Source: Salipiger pentaromativorans (GTDB lineage Bacteria; Pseudomonadota; Alphaproteobacteria; Rhodobacterales; Rhodobacteraceae). From it: a stretch of 64,000 nucleotides of DNA. The notes beneath the pieces are model-generated. The model had not been told where the DNA came from. It did no database searches and saw only the letters and a list, made by a program, of their open reading frames with translations. Location: the NCBI RefSeq assembly GCF_024721115.1, contig NZ_JAMDHK010000007.1, forward strand, positions 131,041-195,040. The letters are read 5' to 3'. Each line of letters opens with the position of its first letter. Within the stretch, counting starts at the first letter, position 1. A program made the translations under genes and the position numbers. Of this stretch, positions 29,453 through 38,521 are shown one piece after another.

Positions 29453-29472
29453 GGTGGGCAATTCTGCCCACC
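29453..29472. repeat. GTAGGGTGGGCA-type extragenic palindrome, copy 1
   Basis: GGTGGGCA-ATTC-TGCCCACC, preceded by GTA, lies just past the 3' end of cueR. A second copy (34387-34405) lies just past the 3' end of the DUF4175 gene. GTAGGGTGGGC palindromes of this kind are widespread extragenic repeats in bacteria. Confidence 0.75.
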
Positions 29473-29483
29473 GCCCCGGCGCC

Positions 29484-29876
29484 TCACTCCTCCTCCGACG
29501 CCAGATCCCTCAGGATCGGGCAATCCGGCCGGTGATCGCCGTGGCAGGCCTCCACCAGCCGTGCCAGCGTGTCGTGCATCTGCCGCAACTGCTCGATCTT
29601 CTCCTCGATCCGGTGCAGATGCTCGGTGGCCAGCGTCTTGACGTCGGCGCTGGCCCGATGGTCGTCCTCGTAAAGCCCCAGCAGCGTGCGGCAATCCTCG
29701 ATGGTGAAGCCCAGCGCCCGGGCGCGGGCGAGAAAGGCCAGCTTGTGCAGATCCTGCTCGCCGAAGGCCCGGTAGCCGTTGGCGCTCCGCTTCGGTCTCA
29801 CAAGGCCGATGTCCTCGTAATAGCGGATGGTCTTGGCCGGAAGACCGGCCCGTTCGGCGACTTGTCCGATATTCAT
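29484..29876 (-). CDS. cueR: Copper-responsive MerR-family regulator
   Basis: A 130-residue MerR regulator. The N-terminal helix-turn-helix is [26 protein letters not shown]; a dimerisation helix follows. The C-terminal metal loop CHGDHRPDC has the Cys-x7-Cys spacing that defines Cu(I)-sensing CueR. It activates copper export genes by distorting an over-long promoter spacer. Its ATG overlaps the copA stop by 4 bases, so it is the last gene of the copA operon and takes part in its own feedback. Confidence 0.93.
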   Translation of the reverse strand: MNIGQVAERAGLPAKTIRYYEDIGLVRPKRSANGYRAFGEQDLHKLAFLARARALGFTIEDCRTLLGLYEDDHRASADVKTLATEHLHRIEEKIEQLRQMHDTLARLVEACHGDHRPDCPILRDLASEEE

Positions 29877-32374
29877 GCGCTGCTCCCCGCTGCGGTGGCC
29901 AGCATGGCGTTGGCGTCAAGCCTATCAGCTTTCGCCGCCGGTTGCAGCACCGGCGACAGCCGCCGCAGCCGCAGCGCGTTCGACAGCACGAAGACCGAGG
30001 ACAGCGCCATCGCCCCCGCCGCCAGCATCGGCGACAGCAGCAGACCGAAGGCCGGATAGAGCGCCCCGGCGGCCACCGGGATCAGCGCGACGTTGTAGCC
30101 GAAGGCCCAGAACAGGTTCTGCCGGATATTGCGCAGCACCGCGCGGCTGACATGGAACGCCTCGACCACCCCCGACAGCTCGCCCGAGACCAGCACCACA
30201 TCGGCGCTTTCGATGGCGACATCGGTGCCGGTGCCGATGGCGATGCCCACCTCGGCCTCGGCCAGCGCCGGCGCATCGTTGATGCCGTCGCCGACAAAGG
30301 CGACCGGCCCGAAACGCTCGCGCAGCGCCTTGACCGCCGTTAGCTTGCCCTCGGGCAGCACCTCGGCCTCGACATGGTCGATGCCCAGTTCACCCGCGAT
30401 GGCCCGCGCCGTGGCGCGCGTGTCGCCGGTGATCATCGCCACCTTGATGCCCTGCGCATGCAGCGCCTGCACCGCCGCGCGGGCGCCCGGTTTCACCCGG
30501 TCGGCCACGGCGAAGAGCCCGGCGATCTCGCCGTCGATGGCCACCAGAACCGGCGTCTGCCCGGCCCCGGCGATCTCGTCATGCGCCCCGGCCAACGCGC
30601 CCAGCGCCACACCCTCGCGCTCCATCAGCCGTTTCGCGCCGACCAGCAGCGCCCGGCCCTCGACCGTGGCGCGCAGCCCGTGGCCCGCGATGGCCTCGCT
30701 CGCCTCCGGCTGGCTCAGCGCCCCCTCGGCGCCTTTCTCCAGCGCCCGCGCAATCGGATGCTCCGAGCCCTGCTCGGCGCTCGCCGCGAGCCGCAGCACC
30801 TCGGCCACATCCCGGCCCGGTGCCGCTTCCGAGCGCACCAGCGCCGGTTTGCCCTCGGTCAGCGTGCCGGTCTTGTCGAAGGCCACCACCTTGCTCGCCT
30901 CAAGCGTCTGCAGCGCATCTCCCTTGCGGAACAGCACCCCCAGCTCGGCGGCGCGGCCCGTGCCCACCATGATCGAGGTCGGCGTCGCCAGCCCCATGGC
31001 GCAGGGGCAGGCGATGATCAGCACCGAGACGCCCGCCACCAGCGCATAGGTCAGCGCGGGCGAGGGGCCGAAGATCATCCAGACGAGGAAGGTCAGCGCC
31101 GCCGCCGCCATCACGGCGGGCACGAACCAGACCACCACCTTGTCGGCCAGCGCCTGAATCGGCAGTTTCGCGCCCTGCGCGTCCTCGACCATGGAAATGA
31201 TCCGCGCCAGCATCGTGTCGGCGCCCACGGCGGTGGCCCGGAAACTGAGCGCGCCCTGACCGTTCACAGTGCCGCCCACAACCGTGTCGCCGGGGCCCTT
31301 GCCCACCGGCACCGGCTCGCCGGTGATCATGCTCTCGTCGATATAGCTCGTCCCGGTCAGCAGCTCGCCGTCCACCGCGATGCGCTCGCCGGGGCGCACA
31401 TGCACCACATCGCCCAGCGCCACCTCCTCGATGGGCAGTTCCACCACCACGCCGTCGCGGTCGACCCGCGCCGTGGCCGGGCGCAGCCCCACCAGCCGCT
31501 TGATCGCGGCGCCGGTGCGGCCCTTGGCGCGCGCCTCAAGGAACCGGCCCAGCAGGATCAGCGTCACGATCACACCCGCCGCCTCGAAATAGACCGCGCG
31601 CGTGCCCTCGGGCAGCAGGCCCGGCAGGAACAGCGCCACCGTGGAATAGGCCCAGGCCGCCAGCGTGCCCAGCGCCACCAGCGAGTTCATGTCCGGCGCG
31701 CCCTTGAAGAGCAACGGCAACCCGATCTGGTAGAAGCGGCGGCCCGGCCCGGCCAGCACGGCGGTGATCAGCACGAACTGCAACACCCAGGAGGCCGTCA
31801 TGCCAATGCTGTTGCTGATGAACGCATGGAAGCCGGGAATGACATGCCCGCCCATCTCGATCACGAAAACCGGCAGGGTCAGCGCCGCCGCCAGGATCAG
31901 ATCACGCTTCAGGGCATTATGCTCGGCGGCCTTCTGCGCCTCGCGCTCGGCGCTGTCGTCGCCCGCGGGCCGCGCCTTGTAGCCCGCCGCGCTCACCGCC
32001 CGTGCCAGCTCTGCCCCCTCCACGCTGCCCGCCAGAACCTTCACCTCGGCGGTCTCGCTGGCAAGGTTCACGCGGGCCGAAAGCACCCCCGGAACCGCAT
32101 CCAGCGCCTTTTCCACGCGGTTCACGCAGGAGGCGCAGCTCATCCCCTCGATGGCGAGCTTCACAGAGGCCTCGCGCGCCGGATAGCCCGCCTGTTTCAG
32201 CGCGTCCCGCAGCGCCTCGATTCCCGCCGAGCCCTCGACCCGCGCCATCTTGCTGGCGAGGTTGACGCTCGCCTCATCGACCCCCGGCACCGCGGCCAGC
32301 GCCTTTTGCGCGCGGCCCGCACAGCCACCGCAATTCAGCTTGGTCACCTCGAAACGAATGCTCTCGCCAGCCAT
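29873..32374 (-). CDS. copA: Cu(I)-exporting P1B-type ATPase
   Basis: An 833-residue membrane ATPase that pumps Cu(I) out of the cytoplasm. There are two N-terminal heavy-metal-binding domains: the first with Cys15-x2-Cys18 in NCGGC, the second with GMSCASC (Cys80, Cys83). Then come eight predicted membrane helices with the transport CPC motif ([12 protein letters not shown], about residue 456), the phosphorylation site [11 protein letters not shown] (about 500), and the hinge [10 protein letters not shown]. Length and motifs are typical of CopA. A CueR-type promoter lies upstream and cueR follows in the same operon. Confidence 0.96.
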   Translation of the reverse strand: MAGESIRFEVTKLNCGGCAGRAQKALAAVPGVDEASVNLASKMARVEGSAGIEALRDALKQAGYPAREASVKLAIEGMSCASCVNRVEKALDAVPGVLSARVNLASETAEVKVLAGSVEGAELARAVSAAGYKARPAGDDSAEREAQKAAEHNALKRDLILAAALTLPVFVIEMGGHVIPGFHAFISNSIGMTASWVLQFVLITAVLAGPGRRFYQIGLPLLFKGAPDMNSLVALGTLAAWAYSTVALFLPGLLPEGTRAVYFEAAGVIVTLILLGRFLEARAKGRTGAAIKRLVGLRPATARVDRDGVVVELPIEEVALGDVVHVRPGERIAVDGELLTGTSYIDESMITGEPVPVGKGPGDTVVGGTVNGQGALSFRATAVGADTMLARIISMVEDAQGAKLPIQALADKVVVWFVPAVMAAAALTFLVWMIFGPSPALTYALVAGVSVLIIACPCAMGLATPTSIMVGTGRAAELGVLFRKGDALQTLEASKVVAFDKTGTLTEGKPALVRSEAAPGRDVAEVLRLAASAEQGSEHPIARALEKGAEGALSQPEASEAIAGHGLRATVEGRALLVGAKRLMEREGVALGALAGAHDEIAGAGQTPVLVAIDGEIAGLFAVADRVKPGARAAVQALHAQGIKVAMITGDTRATARAIAGELGIDHVEAEVLPEGKLTAVKALRERFGPVAFVGDGINDAPALAEAEVGIAIGTGTDVAIESADVVLVSGELSGVVEAFHVSRAVLRNIRQNLFWAFGYNVALIPVAAGALYPAFGLLLSPMLAAGAMALSSVFVLSNALRLRRLSPVLQPAAKADRLDANAMLATAAGSSA

Positions 32375-32406
32375 CTCTCAGACTCCTTCCGTCTGTGTCT
32401 GGCCGG

Positions 32407-32437
32407 AACATAGTGCTTCCAGTCACTGGAAGGTCAA
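32407..32437 (-). promoter_or_regulatory. CueR-type promoter of copA
   Basis: On the minus strand TTGACC and TATGTT are separated by 19 bases, the over-long spacer typical of MerR-family targets. The spacer contains the dyad CTTCCAGT-C-ACTGGAAG (32416-32432), similar to known CueR boxes. The site ends about 33 bases before the copA ATG. It overlaps the last codons and the stop of the preceding gene. Confidence 0.88.
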
Positions 32438-32854
32438 GGGGCAGCGCAGCCTATCCCGGCATTCTTCGCAAAGCAGCGGCAGGCCCATGCGCTCGCCCGC
32501 CGCTACCAGCGGCAGGATCGCCTGAGGCGTCACCAGGGTCGCGGCCTCCGCCAGCGCCAGATCGCGGTCCTGCTCTGCGGCAAGCAGCACGAAACGGGCC
32601 AGGCTGCGCTCGTCGTCGCTCACCCCCTGCGCGCCGGGGGGCAGGATCAGCGGGGCGTGCCAGCCGTGTTGCCGCAGCAGCGCCAGAAGCCGGGCAAAGC
32701 CGTCGAGACAATAGCGCGCCCGTGCGGGCCCCAGCACATCGGCTAGCGCGGCCTCCAGACGGTCGGGCCGTTCGTGCTGGCGCAGCATCTGCACGACGCG
32801 CCATTCGGGCACCCGCATCGCGGGGCCTGTCGCTTCGACATATGCGTGACGCAT
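32423..32854 (-). CDS. Unknown protein with C-terminal Cys cluster
   Basis: A 143-residue soluble, mostly helical protein upstream of copA. The C-terminus has three Cys (129, 132, 138) in CEECRDRLRC, and a lone Cys lies in the middle (RYCLDG). CxxC-type spacing could bind a metal. The start at 32854 (MRHAYVEATG) has GGAG 7 bases upstream; a longer version from 32896 is possible. The gene ends inside the copA operator, so it is not itself controlled by that promoter. I do not recognise the family, and a link to copper is only suggested by position. Confidence 0.7.
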   Translation of the reverse strand: MRHAYVEATGPAMRVPEWRVVQMLRQHERPDRLEAALADVLGPARARYCLDGFARLLALLRQHGWHAPLILPPGAQGVSDDERSLARFVLLAAEQDRDLALAEAATLVTPQAILPLVAAGERMGLPLLCEECRDRLRCPLTFQ

Positions 32855-32916
32855 GGGGGCACTCCAGCCATCGACCTTTCGGGACGCCGGGCTCACCCGC
32901 GCTCGGGCTGGCTGGA

Positions 32917-32949
32917 CAGGTTTAAACCTGACTTATTTTATCGGATAAA
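32917..32949. promoter_or_regulatory. Two adjacent perfect palindromes
   Basis: CAGGTTTAAACCTG (32917-32930) is a perfect 14-base palindrome. Six bases on, TTTATC-G-GATAAA (32937-32949) is a perfect 6-1-6 dyad next to the rlmN stop. They lie 63-95 bases upstream of the gene at 32423-32854 and are AT-rich against the local background. They may be operator sites for that gene. The regulator is unknown. Confidence 0.45.
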
Positions 32950-34146
32950 TCAAGCCGCCCCGCCGAGCCCGGTTTCGGCGGCGATCTGGGCGCGCGATTT
33001 GCGGGCCCGTTCGGTGGCGGATTTGAGCTGCCCGCAGGCCGCCATGATGTCCTCGCCGCGCGGCGTGCGGATCGGCGAGGCATAGCCCGCCTTGTGCACG
33101 ATGTCGGCAAAGCGCTCGATCCGCTCCCAGTCCGAGCGCTGATAGGGCGCGCCGGGCCATTCGTTGAAGGGGATGAGGTTGATCTTGGCCGGAATGCCCT
33201 TGATCAGATTGACCAGACGGCGCGCATCGGCGTCGCTGTCGTTCACATCCTTCAGCATCACATATTCAAAGGTGATGCGTTCCGAATTCGACAGGCGCGG
33301 ATACTCGCGCAGCGCGTTCAGCAGCTCTTCGATGTTCCAGCGCTTGTTGATCGGCACCAGCTTGTTGCGCACCTCGTCGGTGGTGGCGTGGAAGCTGACC
33401 GCCATCAGACAGCCGATCTCCTCGGCGCAGCGGGCGATCTCCGGCACCACACCGGAGGTCGAGAGCGTGATTCGGCGGCGCGACAGGGCGATGCCCTCGC
33501 CATCCATGGCGATCTTCATCGCGTCGCGCACATTGTCGAAATTGTAAAGCGGCTCGCCCATGCCCATCAGCACGATGTTCGACAGCAGGCGCGGCCCGTT
33601 CTCGCCGGTGCCGGTGCCCGGCGCGGGCCATTCGTCCAGATCGTCGCGCGCCAGCATGATCTGGCCGACGATCTCTCCTGCGGTCAGGTTGCGCACCAGC
33701 TTCTGCGTGCCGGTGTGGCAGAAGGAACAGGTCAGCGTGCAGCCCACCTGCGACGAGATGCACAAAGTGCCCCGGTCGGTTTCGGGGATATAGACCACCT
33801 CCACCTCATGCCCGCCGGCGATGCGCACGAGATATTTCCGCGTGCCGTCGGCTGAGACCTGTTTCGAGACGATCTCGGGCAGCGCAATCTCGAAATGCGC
33901 GTCGAGCCTGGCGCGGTAATCCTTGGCGAGATTGGTCATCTCGGCAAAGTCACGCACGCCCCAGTGATAGAGCCACTGCCAGATCTGGTTGACCCGCATC
34001 TTCGCCTGCTTCTCGGGCGTGCCGATCTCGATCAGCGCCGCGCGCAGCCCGTCGCGGGTGAGACCCACGAGGTTCACCTTGCCGCCTTCCGGCAGCTTGC
34101 GGGGAATCGTCACCACGTCCTGCGTGATCGGCGCATCTGCGGCCAT
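32950..34146 (-). CDS. rlmN: 23S rRNA (adenine2503-C2)-methyltransferase
   Basis: A 398-residue radical-SAM enzyme that methylates A2503 of 23S rRNA and A37 of some tRNAs. The [4Fe-4S] motif is CTLTCSFC (Cys-x3-Cys-x2-Cys). Other conserved parts are [12 protein letters not shown] and the C-terminal Cys region [15 protein letters not shown], whose Cys forms the catalytic adduct. The length is typical of alphaproteobacterial RlmN. ATG 34146 ([12 protein letters not shown]) was chosen as the family start. Confidence 0.97.
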   Translation of the reverse strand: MAADAPITQDVVTIPRKLPEGGKVNLVGLTRDGLRAALIEIGTPEKQAKMRVNQIWQWLYHWGVRDFAEMTNLAKDYRARLDAHFEIALPEIVSKQVSADGTRKYLVRIAGGHEVEVVYIPETDRGTLCISSQVGCTLTCSFCHTGTQKLVRNLTAGEIVGQIMLARDDLDEWPAPGTGTGENGPRLLSNIVLMGMGEPLYNFDNVRDAMKIAMDGEGIALSRRRITLSTSGVVPEIARCAEEIGCLMAVSFHATTDEVRNKLVPINKRWNIEELLNALREYPRLSNSERITFEYVMLKDVNDSDADARRLVNLIKGIPAKINLIPFNEWPGAPYQRSDWERIERFADIVHKAGYASPIRTPRGEDIMAACGQLKSATERARKSRAQIAAETGLGGAA

Positions 34147-34260
34147 TTCGGTCGTCCTTTGGCTGAGGAAGCCTGCTCCATACAGGATTCGTCCCGAAAA
34201 ACAAAGGGGCGGCAAGGGCTGGTTTCAAGAGCCGAACCGGATCGCCCGGCCTCCAGCGAA

Positions 34261-34335
34261 TTTTGCGTATTTGGAAAGAGAAGAAACACCAAGAAACAAG
34301 CGTCCCTGTACTCTTCTTCTCTTTTCAAAATACGC
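34261..34335. repeat. Dispersed GCGTATTT repeat, inverted pair (copies 2 and 3)
   Basis: Copy 2 (34261-34285, plus) reads TTTTGCGTATTTGGAAAGAG plus AAGAA, identical to the core of copy 1. Copy 3 (34311-34335, minus) is a slightly diverged inverse copy (GGCGTATTTTGAAAAGAG plus AAGAAGAG). The pair can fold into a hairpin of about 24 bp with a 25-base loop. It lies between the start of rlmN and the end of the DUF4175 gene. Confidence 0.75.
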
Positions 34336-34386
34336 CGGCCGGAGACGTGGGCCCGCGCCACATTCAGGCAAGCGCACGGCCCGTAG

Positions 34387-34405
34387 GGTGGGCAATCTGC
34401 CCACC
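34387..34405. repeat. GTAGGGTGGGCA-type extragenic palindrome, copy 2
   Basis: GGTGGGCA-ATC-TGCCCACC, preceded by CCGTA, ends 7 bases before the stop codon of the DUF4175 gene. Its arms are identical to those of copy 1 at 29453-29472. Confidence 0.75.
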
Positions 34406-34411
34406 GCGCCC

Positions 34412-37009
34412 CTAGAACCGCTCCAGCAACCGCTCCAGATACTCGAGCTCGGCCTCCGGACGCTCGCCCTCGCCGGTGCGGCGGCGGATCTCGTCGAGCA
34501 GTTCGCGCGCCCGGCGATAGACGTCCTCGCCCTGCACCATGTTCTCGTCGGTGCCGATCTGGCCGTTGGCGCCGGCGTTGCGCCCCAGCGGGTCGCGCTG
34601 CTGACCGGGGTTGCCGCCCTGCGCCTGCCCCTGCTGGCCCTGGTTCTGTTGCTGCTGTTGCGCCATCGCCTCGCCGAGACTGCGCATCCCCTCGCGCAGC
34701 GCCTCCATAGCCTGGCTCTGCTGGTCGATGGCACCGGCCAGGTCGTCTTGCCGCAAGGCGTCCTCGGCCCCGTCCATCGCCTCCTCGGCGCGGCGCAGCG
34801 CATCGCGCGCCGCCTCTCCGGGTTCCGTTCCGCCGCCGGGCAGGTTCTGGCGCTGGCGGTTCAGCTCGCCGCGCAGCGCCTGCTGGCGGTCGGCGAGGCT
34901 CTCTTCCAGCGACTGCTGCTGTCCGCCCTGCCCCTGCTGGCCCTGTTCGGTCCCCTGACCCTGGCCCTGCTGCTGACCCTGACCGTCACGCCCGTCCTGG
35001 CCATCGCGGCCCTGGCCCTGCTGACCTTGCTGCTGGCCCTGTTGGCCTTGCTGACCCTGCGGCCCCTGCTGGCCGGGGTTGAACTGCTCCTGCAACTGCC
35101 GGAACGCATCGTCCGACAGGCCCTGCTGCTCGCGCAGCGTCTCGCCCAGCCCTTCCATCGCCTGCTCTCCCGGCGACTGGCCCTGCTGGCCCTGGGTGAC
35201 CTGCATGTTCTCCATGAGCTGCTGAAGCTGCTCCAGCGCCTCCTGCGCCTCGGCCATGCGGCCCTGTTCCATCAGTTCCTGGATCCGGTCCATCATGCGC
35301 TGGAGATCGTTCTGGCTCATCTCCATCATATCCTGGGACTGCGCCATCTCGGGAGTCTGCTCGCCCTGCTGCTGCGCCTGGCGCGAGAGCTGCCGCAGAT
35401 AGTCGTCGGTCGCCTCGCGCAGCTCCTGCATCAGCTCGGCGATCTCCTGATCCGAAGCGCCGTTCTTCATCGCCTCGCTCAGCCGCTCCTGCGCCCGCTG
35501 CAGCCGTTCCATCGCCGAGGCCAGATCGCCCTCTTCCAGAATCAGCGCCAGCTCCCACATCGCCCGGGCGATCTCGTCCTGCTGCGCGTCGCTCATCCCG
35601 GCGCCGGCGCCCTCCATCCGGCGCAGGATCGTGCGCAACCGCAGATAGGGCACCGCCGAGCGGAACACATCGTCGGGCCGGTGGCTGATCGCCCGCAGGA
35701 TCCGCGCGACCTCGGGCACATTGTCCCGCGTCCAGAGCAGCGCCCGGCGCTGCTCGATGATCGCCGCCGCCATCGGGTCGAAGAAGCGCCGCCCGGGCAG
35801 GGTGATCACCTCGAGATCGCCGGTGCCGCGCTGTCCCGCCTCGTCCTCGACGCTCAGGTCCAGCCGCACCGGCAGGTTGGCCCAGGGGTGTTCCGAGAAA
35901 TTCTCCACCAGCGTTTCGGTGAACTCCGCCCGGTCGCCGGCGATGGGCATCGGCAGCGGCACCTCGATGGGATCGCGCGGTTCCGGCTCGGCGGCGAGCA
36001 GATAGCTGCGGTCGGCCTCGTCCAGCGCCAGCGTGATCCGCGCGCGCCCCGCGACCACGCCGTAATCGTCCGACGCGGTGAAGGGGATCTGCGCATCGCC
36101 CTCATAGCTCGATTCGATCTCGCCCTCACGCGCCACCACCGGCGGCGCATCGACCTGCATGCTGACCTCCCAGGCCCGCCCGCCCGGCCCGTCGATGGCA
36201 AGCCGACCGGAGCGCACGACCTCGAAATCCTGCGCGGTTTCCTGCGCCGCCTCCGGCGGCAGGCTACGGCCCGAGACATCCTCGGCGACACTCAGCGCGC
36301 CGACCTCGCCATACATGCGCAGGGTGATCTGGGCGCCTTCGGGCACGTCGATGCCGGGCGCGGTGATGTCGTTGAGATAAACCGACGGGAGGCGCGTGTA
36401 GCCCGGCGGCTCCATCCAGCCTTCCCAGGCCGGACCCGAGGCCAGATCCACACCGGTCGGCCCCATGGCCGTCACCGAGGACACCCGCAGGAACGAGCCG
36501 AAGACCAGCGCCACGGCAAAGACCAGCAGCGCCACATAGCGCAGCGCAAACGGATCCGCCTTCGCCACCCGCAGGTCCGGCTCCACCGGGCGCGCCTGCG
36601 CCAGCCGGGCCCGCATCCGCGCCTGATGCGCCTGCCACACCGCCTGCGAGCCCATATCCGCCGCGCCGATCGCCTGATCGTCCAGCGCCGCCTGGATCGG
36701 ATTGCCCCGCATCGTCGAATCGAGCCGTGCCAGCGCCTCGTCGCGCCGCGGCATGTGCAGCATCCGCGCGCCGCGCCACAACGCCCAGAGCAGCGCCAGC
36801 GCAAACCCGGCGCCCGCGCCCCAGACCCATTCCACGGCAACCAGATCCTGCACCCCGAGCATCAGCAGCCCCAGCGCCGCCAGCAGCAGCGACCAGAGCG
36901 GCCAGAAGGCACGGGTGATCCGCTCCGCCGCCATCCCCCAAAGGGTCAGGCGCAGCGGCCACTTGATCGGTGTCAGGATGTCCGGGGGCGGTGTCCCCTT
37001 GTCGGCCAT
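34412..37009 (-). CDS. DUF4175 (TIGR02302-type) membrane protein
   Basis: An 865-residue protein. Two membrane helices lie at about 30-75 (WSLLLAALGLLML, GFALALLWALW) and a third at about 155-175, followed by a large soluble part that includes a beta-rich segment and long helices (about 440-640). Residues about 643-701 and 780-803 are low-complexity tracts of Gln and Gly with some Asp/Arg, collagen-like in look. The overall layout matches the TIGR02302/DUF4175 family of alphaproteobacteria, whose function is unknown. A hairpin covers its ribosome-binding site. It follows lysA with a 37-base gap. Confidence 0.85.
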   Translation of the reverse strand: MADKGTPPPDILTPIKWPLRLTLWGMAAERITRAFWPLWSLLLAALGLLMLGVQDLVAVEWVWGAGAGFALALLWALWRGARMLHMPRRDEALARLDSTMRGNPIQAALDDQAIGAADMGSQAVWQAHQARMRARLAQARPVEPDLRVAKADPFALRYVALLVFAVALVFGSFLRVSSVTAMGPTGVDLASGPAWEGWMEPPGYTRLPSVYLNDITAPGIDVPEGAQITLRMYGEVGALSVAEDVSGRSLPPEAAQETAQDFEVVRSGRLAIDGPGGRAWEVSMQVDAPPVVAREGEIESSYEGDAQIPFTASDDYGVVAGRARITLALDEADRSYLLAAEPEPRDPIEVPLPMPIAGDRAEFTETLVENFSEHPWANLPVRLDLSVEDEAGQRGTGDLEVITLPGRRFFDPMAAAIIEQRRALLWTRDNVPEVARILRAISHRPDDVFRSAVPYLRLRTILRRMEGAGAGMSDAQQDEIARAMWELALILEEGDLASAMERLQRAQERLSEAMKNGASDQEIAELMQELREATDDYLRQLSRQAQQQGEQTPEMAQSQDMMEMSQNDLQRMMDRIQELMEQGRMAEAQEALEQLQQLMENMQVTQGQQGQSPGEQAMEGLGETLREQQGLSDDAFRQLQEQFNPGQQGPQGQQGQQGQQQGQQGQGRDGQDGRDGQGQQQGQGQGTEQGQQGQGGQQQSLEESLADRQQALRGELNRQRQNLPGGGTEPGEAARDALRRAEEAMDGAEDALRQDDLAGAIDQQSQAMEALREGMRSLGEAMAQQQQQNQGQQGQAQGGNPGQQRDPLGRNAGANGQIGTDENMVQGEDVYRRARELLDEIRRRTGEGERPEAELEYLERLLERF
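34905..35085 (-). repeat. Gln/Gly-coding low-complexity tract
   Basis: Irregular tandem repeats of CAGGGCCAG-like units encode the Gln-Gly tract inside the DUF4175 gene (about residues 643-701). Such tracts are prone to length change between strains. Confidence 0.75.
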
Positions 37010-37015
37010 GCGGGT

Positions 37016-37039
37016 CTCCTGCGGTCTCGGCCGCAGGAG
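37016..37039 (-). promoter_or_regulatory. Hairpin covering the DUF4175 ribosome-binding site
   Basis: On the minus strand CTCCTGCGG pairs perfectly (9 bp) with CCGCAGGAG around a CCGAGA loop. The AGGAG in the right arm is the SD, 6 bases from the ATG at 37009, so folding would hide it. No T-tract follows, so it is not a classical terminator. It lies between lysA and the DUF4175 gene. Confidence 0.6.
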
Positions 37040-37046
37040 GGATGCC

Positions 37047-38312
37047 CTACAGCCATGCAGGCAGGCTATCGCGGTTTATGATCTCGTCAAAGCTCGGTCT
37101 CGCGCGAATGACAGCGAATTGATCGTCTTTCACCAGAACCTCGGGGATCAATGCCCGCGTATTATACTCGCTCGACATCACCGCCCCATAGGCCCCGGCC
37201 GAGCGGAAGGCCACAAGTTCGCCTTCGCCCACCGCGGGCATCATGCGCCCCTTGGCGAAGGTGTCGCCGCTCTCGCAGACCGGTCCGACGATGTCGTAAG
37301 GTGCCTGCTCCGCCGCCGGTTGCGGCTCCACGACCGGCACGATGTCGTGATGCGCCTCGTACATGGCGGGCCGGATCAGATCGTTCATCGCGGCGTCGAG
37401 GATCAGGAAATTCCGCCCCTCGCCCTCTTTCACATAGATCACCCGGCTCACCAGAATACCGGCATTCCCGGCAATCAGCCGCCCCGGCTCGATCTCGATC
37501 TCGCAGCCCAGATGCCCCAGCTCGCGCTCGATGAGCTGGCCGTATTCCACCGGCAGCGGCGGCGCCTCGTTGCTGCGCGTATAGGGGATGCCCAGACCGC
37601 CCCCCAGATCCAGCCGCACGATCTCGTGCCCCTCCGCGCGCAGCGCCTGCGTCAGCTCCGCCACCTTGCGATAGGCCAGCGCAAAGGGTTCGAGCTCGGT
37701 GAGCTGCGAGCCGATATGCACGTCGATCCCCACCACCTTCAGCCCGGGCAGCGCCGCCGCCTCCGCATAGACGCCCCGCGCCTTGGCAATCGGAATGCCG
37801 AACTTGTTCTCGCTCTTGCCGGTGGCGATCTTGGCATGGGTCTTGGCGTCCACATCCGGGTTCACCCGCACGGTGACCGGCACCTCCACGCCCATCGACG
37901 TCGCGATCTCGGAAATCGCCCGCATCTCCGGCTCGCTCTCGATGTTGAACTGCCGCACCCCGCCTTCCAGCGCCATGCGGATCTCCTCTCGGGTCTTGCC
38001 GACCCCCGAGAACACGATCTTGTCGCCCGGCACGCCCGCCGCCTTGGCCCGCGCGTATTCCCCGCCCGAAACCACATCCATGCCCGCACCGGCCTCGGCC
38101 AGCGTCTTCAGGATCGCCTGGTTCGACGCCGCCTTCATCGCATAGCAGACCAGATGCGGCCCCCAGGCCAGCGCCTCGTCGAAAAGCCGGTAATGCCGCA
38201 GCAGCGTCGCGGTGGAATAGACATAGACCGGCGTGCCCACGGCGGCGGCGATCTCCGCCACCGGCACATCCTCGGCAAAAAGCTGCCCGTCACGATAGAG
38301 AAAATGATCCAA
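37047..38312 (-). CDS. lysA: Diaminopimelate decarboxylase
   Basis: A 421-residue PLP enzyme of the alanine-racemase fold that decarboxylates meso-diaminopimelate to lysine. The PLP Lys is in YAMKAASNQ (about residue 53). GGGLGIPY and the catalytic CESGDTFAKGR near the C-terminus are present. I chose a TTG start at 38312 because AGGAGG lies 6 bases upstream and MDHFLYRDG is the family start; an ATG 10 codons upstream lacks an SD. It completes the lysine branch with dapD and dapE in this window. Confidence 0.96.
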   Translation of the reverse strand: MDHFLYRDGQLFAEDVPVAEIAAAVGTPVYVYSTATLLRHYRLFDEALAWGPHLVCYAMKAASNQAILKTLAEAGAGMDVVSGGEYARAKAAGVPGDKIVFSGVGKTREEIRMALEGGVRQFNIESEPEMRAISEIATSMGVEVPVTVRVNPDVDAKTHAKIATGKSENKFGIPIAKARGVYAEAAALPGLKVVGIDVHIGSQLTELEPFALAYRKVAELTQALRAEGHEIVRLDLGGGLGIPYTRSNEAPPLPVEYGQLIERELGHLGCEIEIEPGRLIAGNAGILVSRVIYVKEGEGRNFLILDAAMNDLIRPAMYEAHHDIVPVVEPQPAAEQAPYDIVGPVCESGDTFAKGRMMPAVGEGELVAFRSAGAYGAVMSSEYNTRALIPEVLVKDDQFAVIRARPSFDEIINRDSLPAWL

Positions 38313-38374
38313 GCCCGCCTCCTGCGCTGACCGCGCCGCCATAGCGCAAGCCCATGACCCGCGCCACCCCCTGC

Positions 38375-38401
38375 CCTTCTTCTCTTGGACAAATACGCAA
38401 A
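38375..38401 (-). repeat. Dispersed GCGTATTT repeat, copy 4
   Basis: On the minus strand the element reads TTTGCGTATTTGTCCAAGAG followed by AAGAAGG. It shares the GCGTATTTG core and the GAGAAGAAGG tail with the other copies, with changes in the middle. It lies upstream of lysA. Confidence 0.65.
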
Positions 38402-38521
38402 CCCGCCCGTGCCACAGGCACCGCGCCGGCAAAACGCGTCACGACGACCACAGGCCCGAGCCGGCGGCCAAAGGCCGGCGGCGAGACGACCCGCGCGCGC
38501 CAAAAGGCGCGCTCCGCGAGA

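Noticed and set aside
34905-35085. CRISPR-like tandem repeats
   Set aside because: The repeats are short irregular codon repeats for Gln and Gly inside an open frame; no spacer structure and no cas genes.
33989-37081. Plus-strand open frame of over 1000 codons opposite rlmN and the DUF4175 gene
   Set aside because: Leu-rich low-complexity translation arises from the complement of the Gln-Gly codons; it crosses the intergenic repeats and has no recognisable domain.
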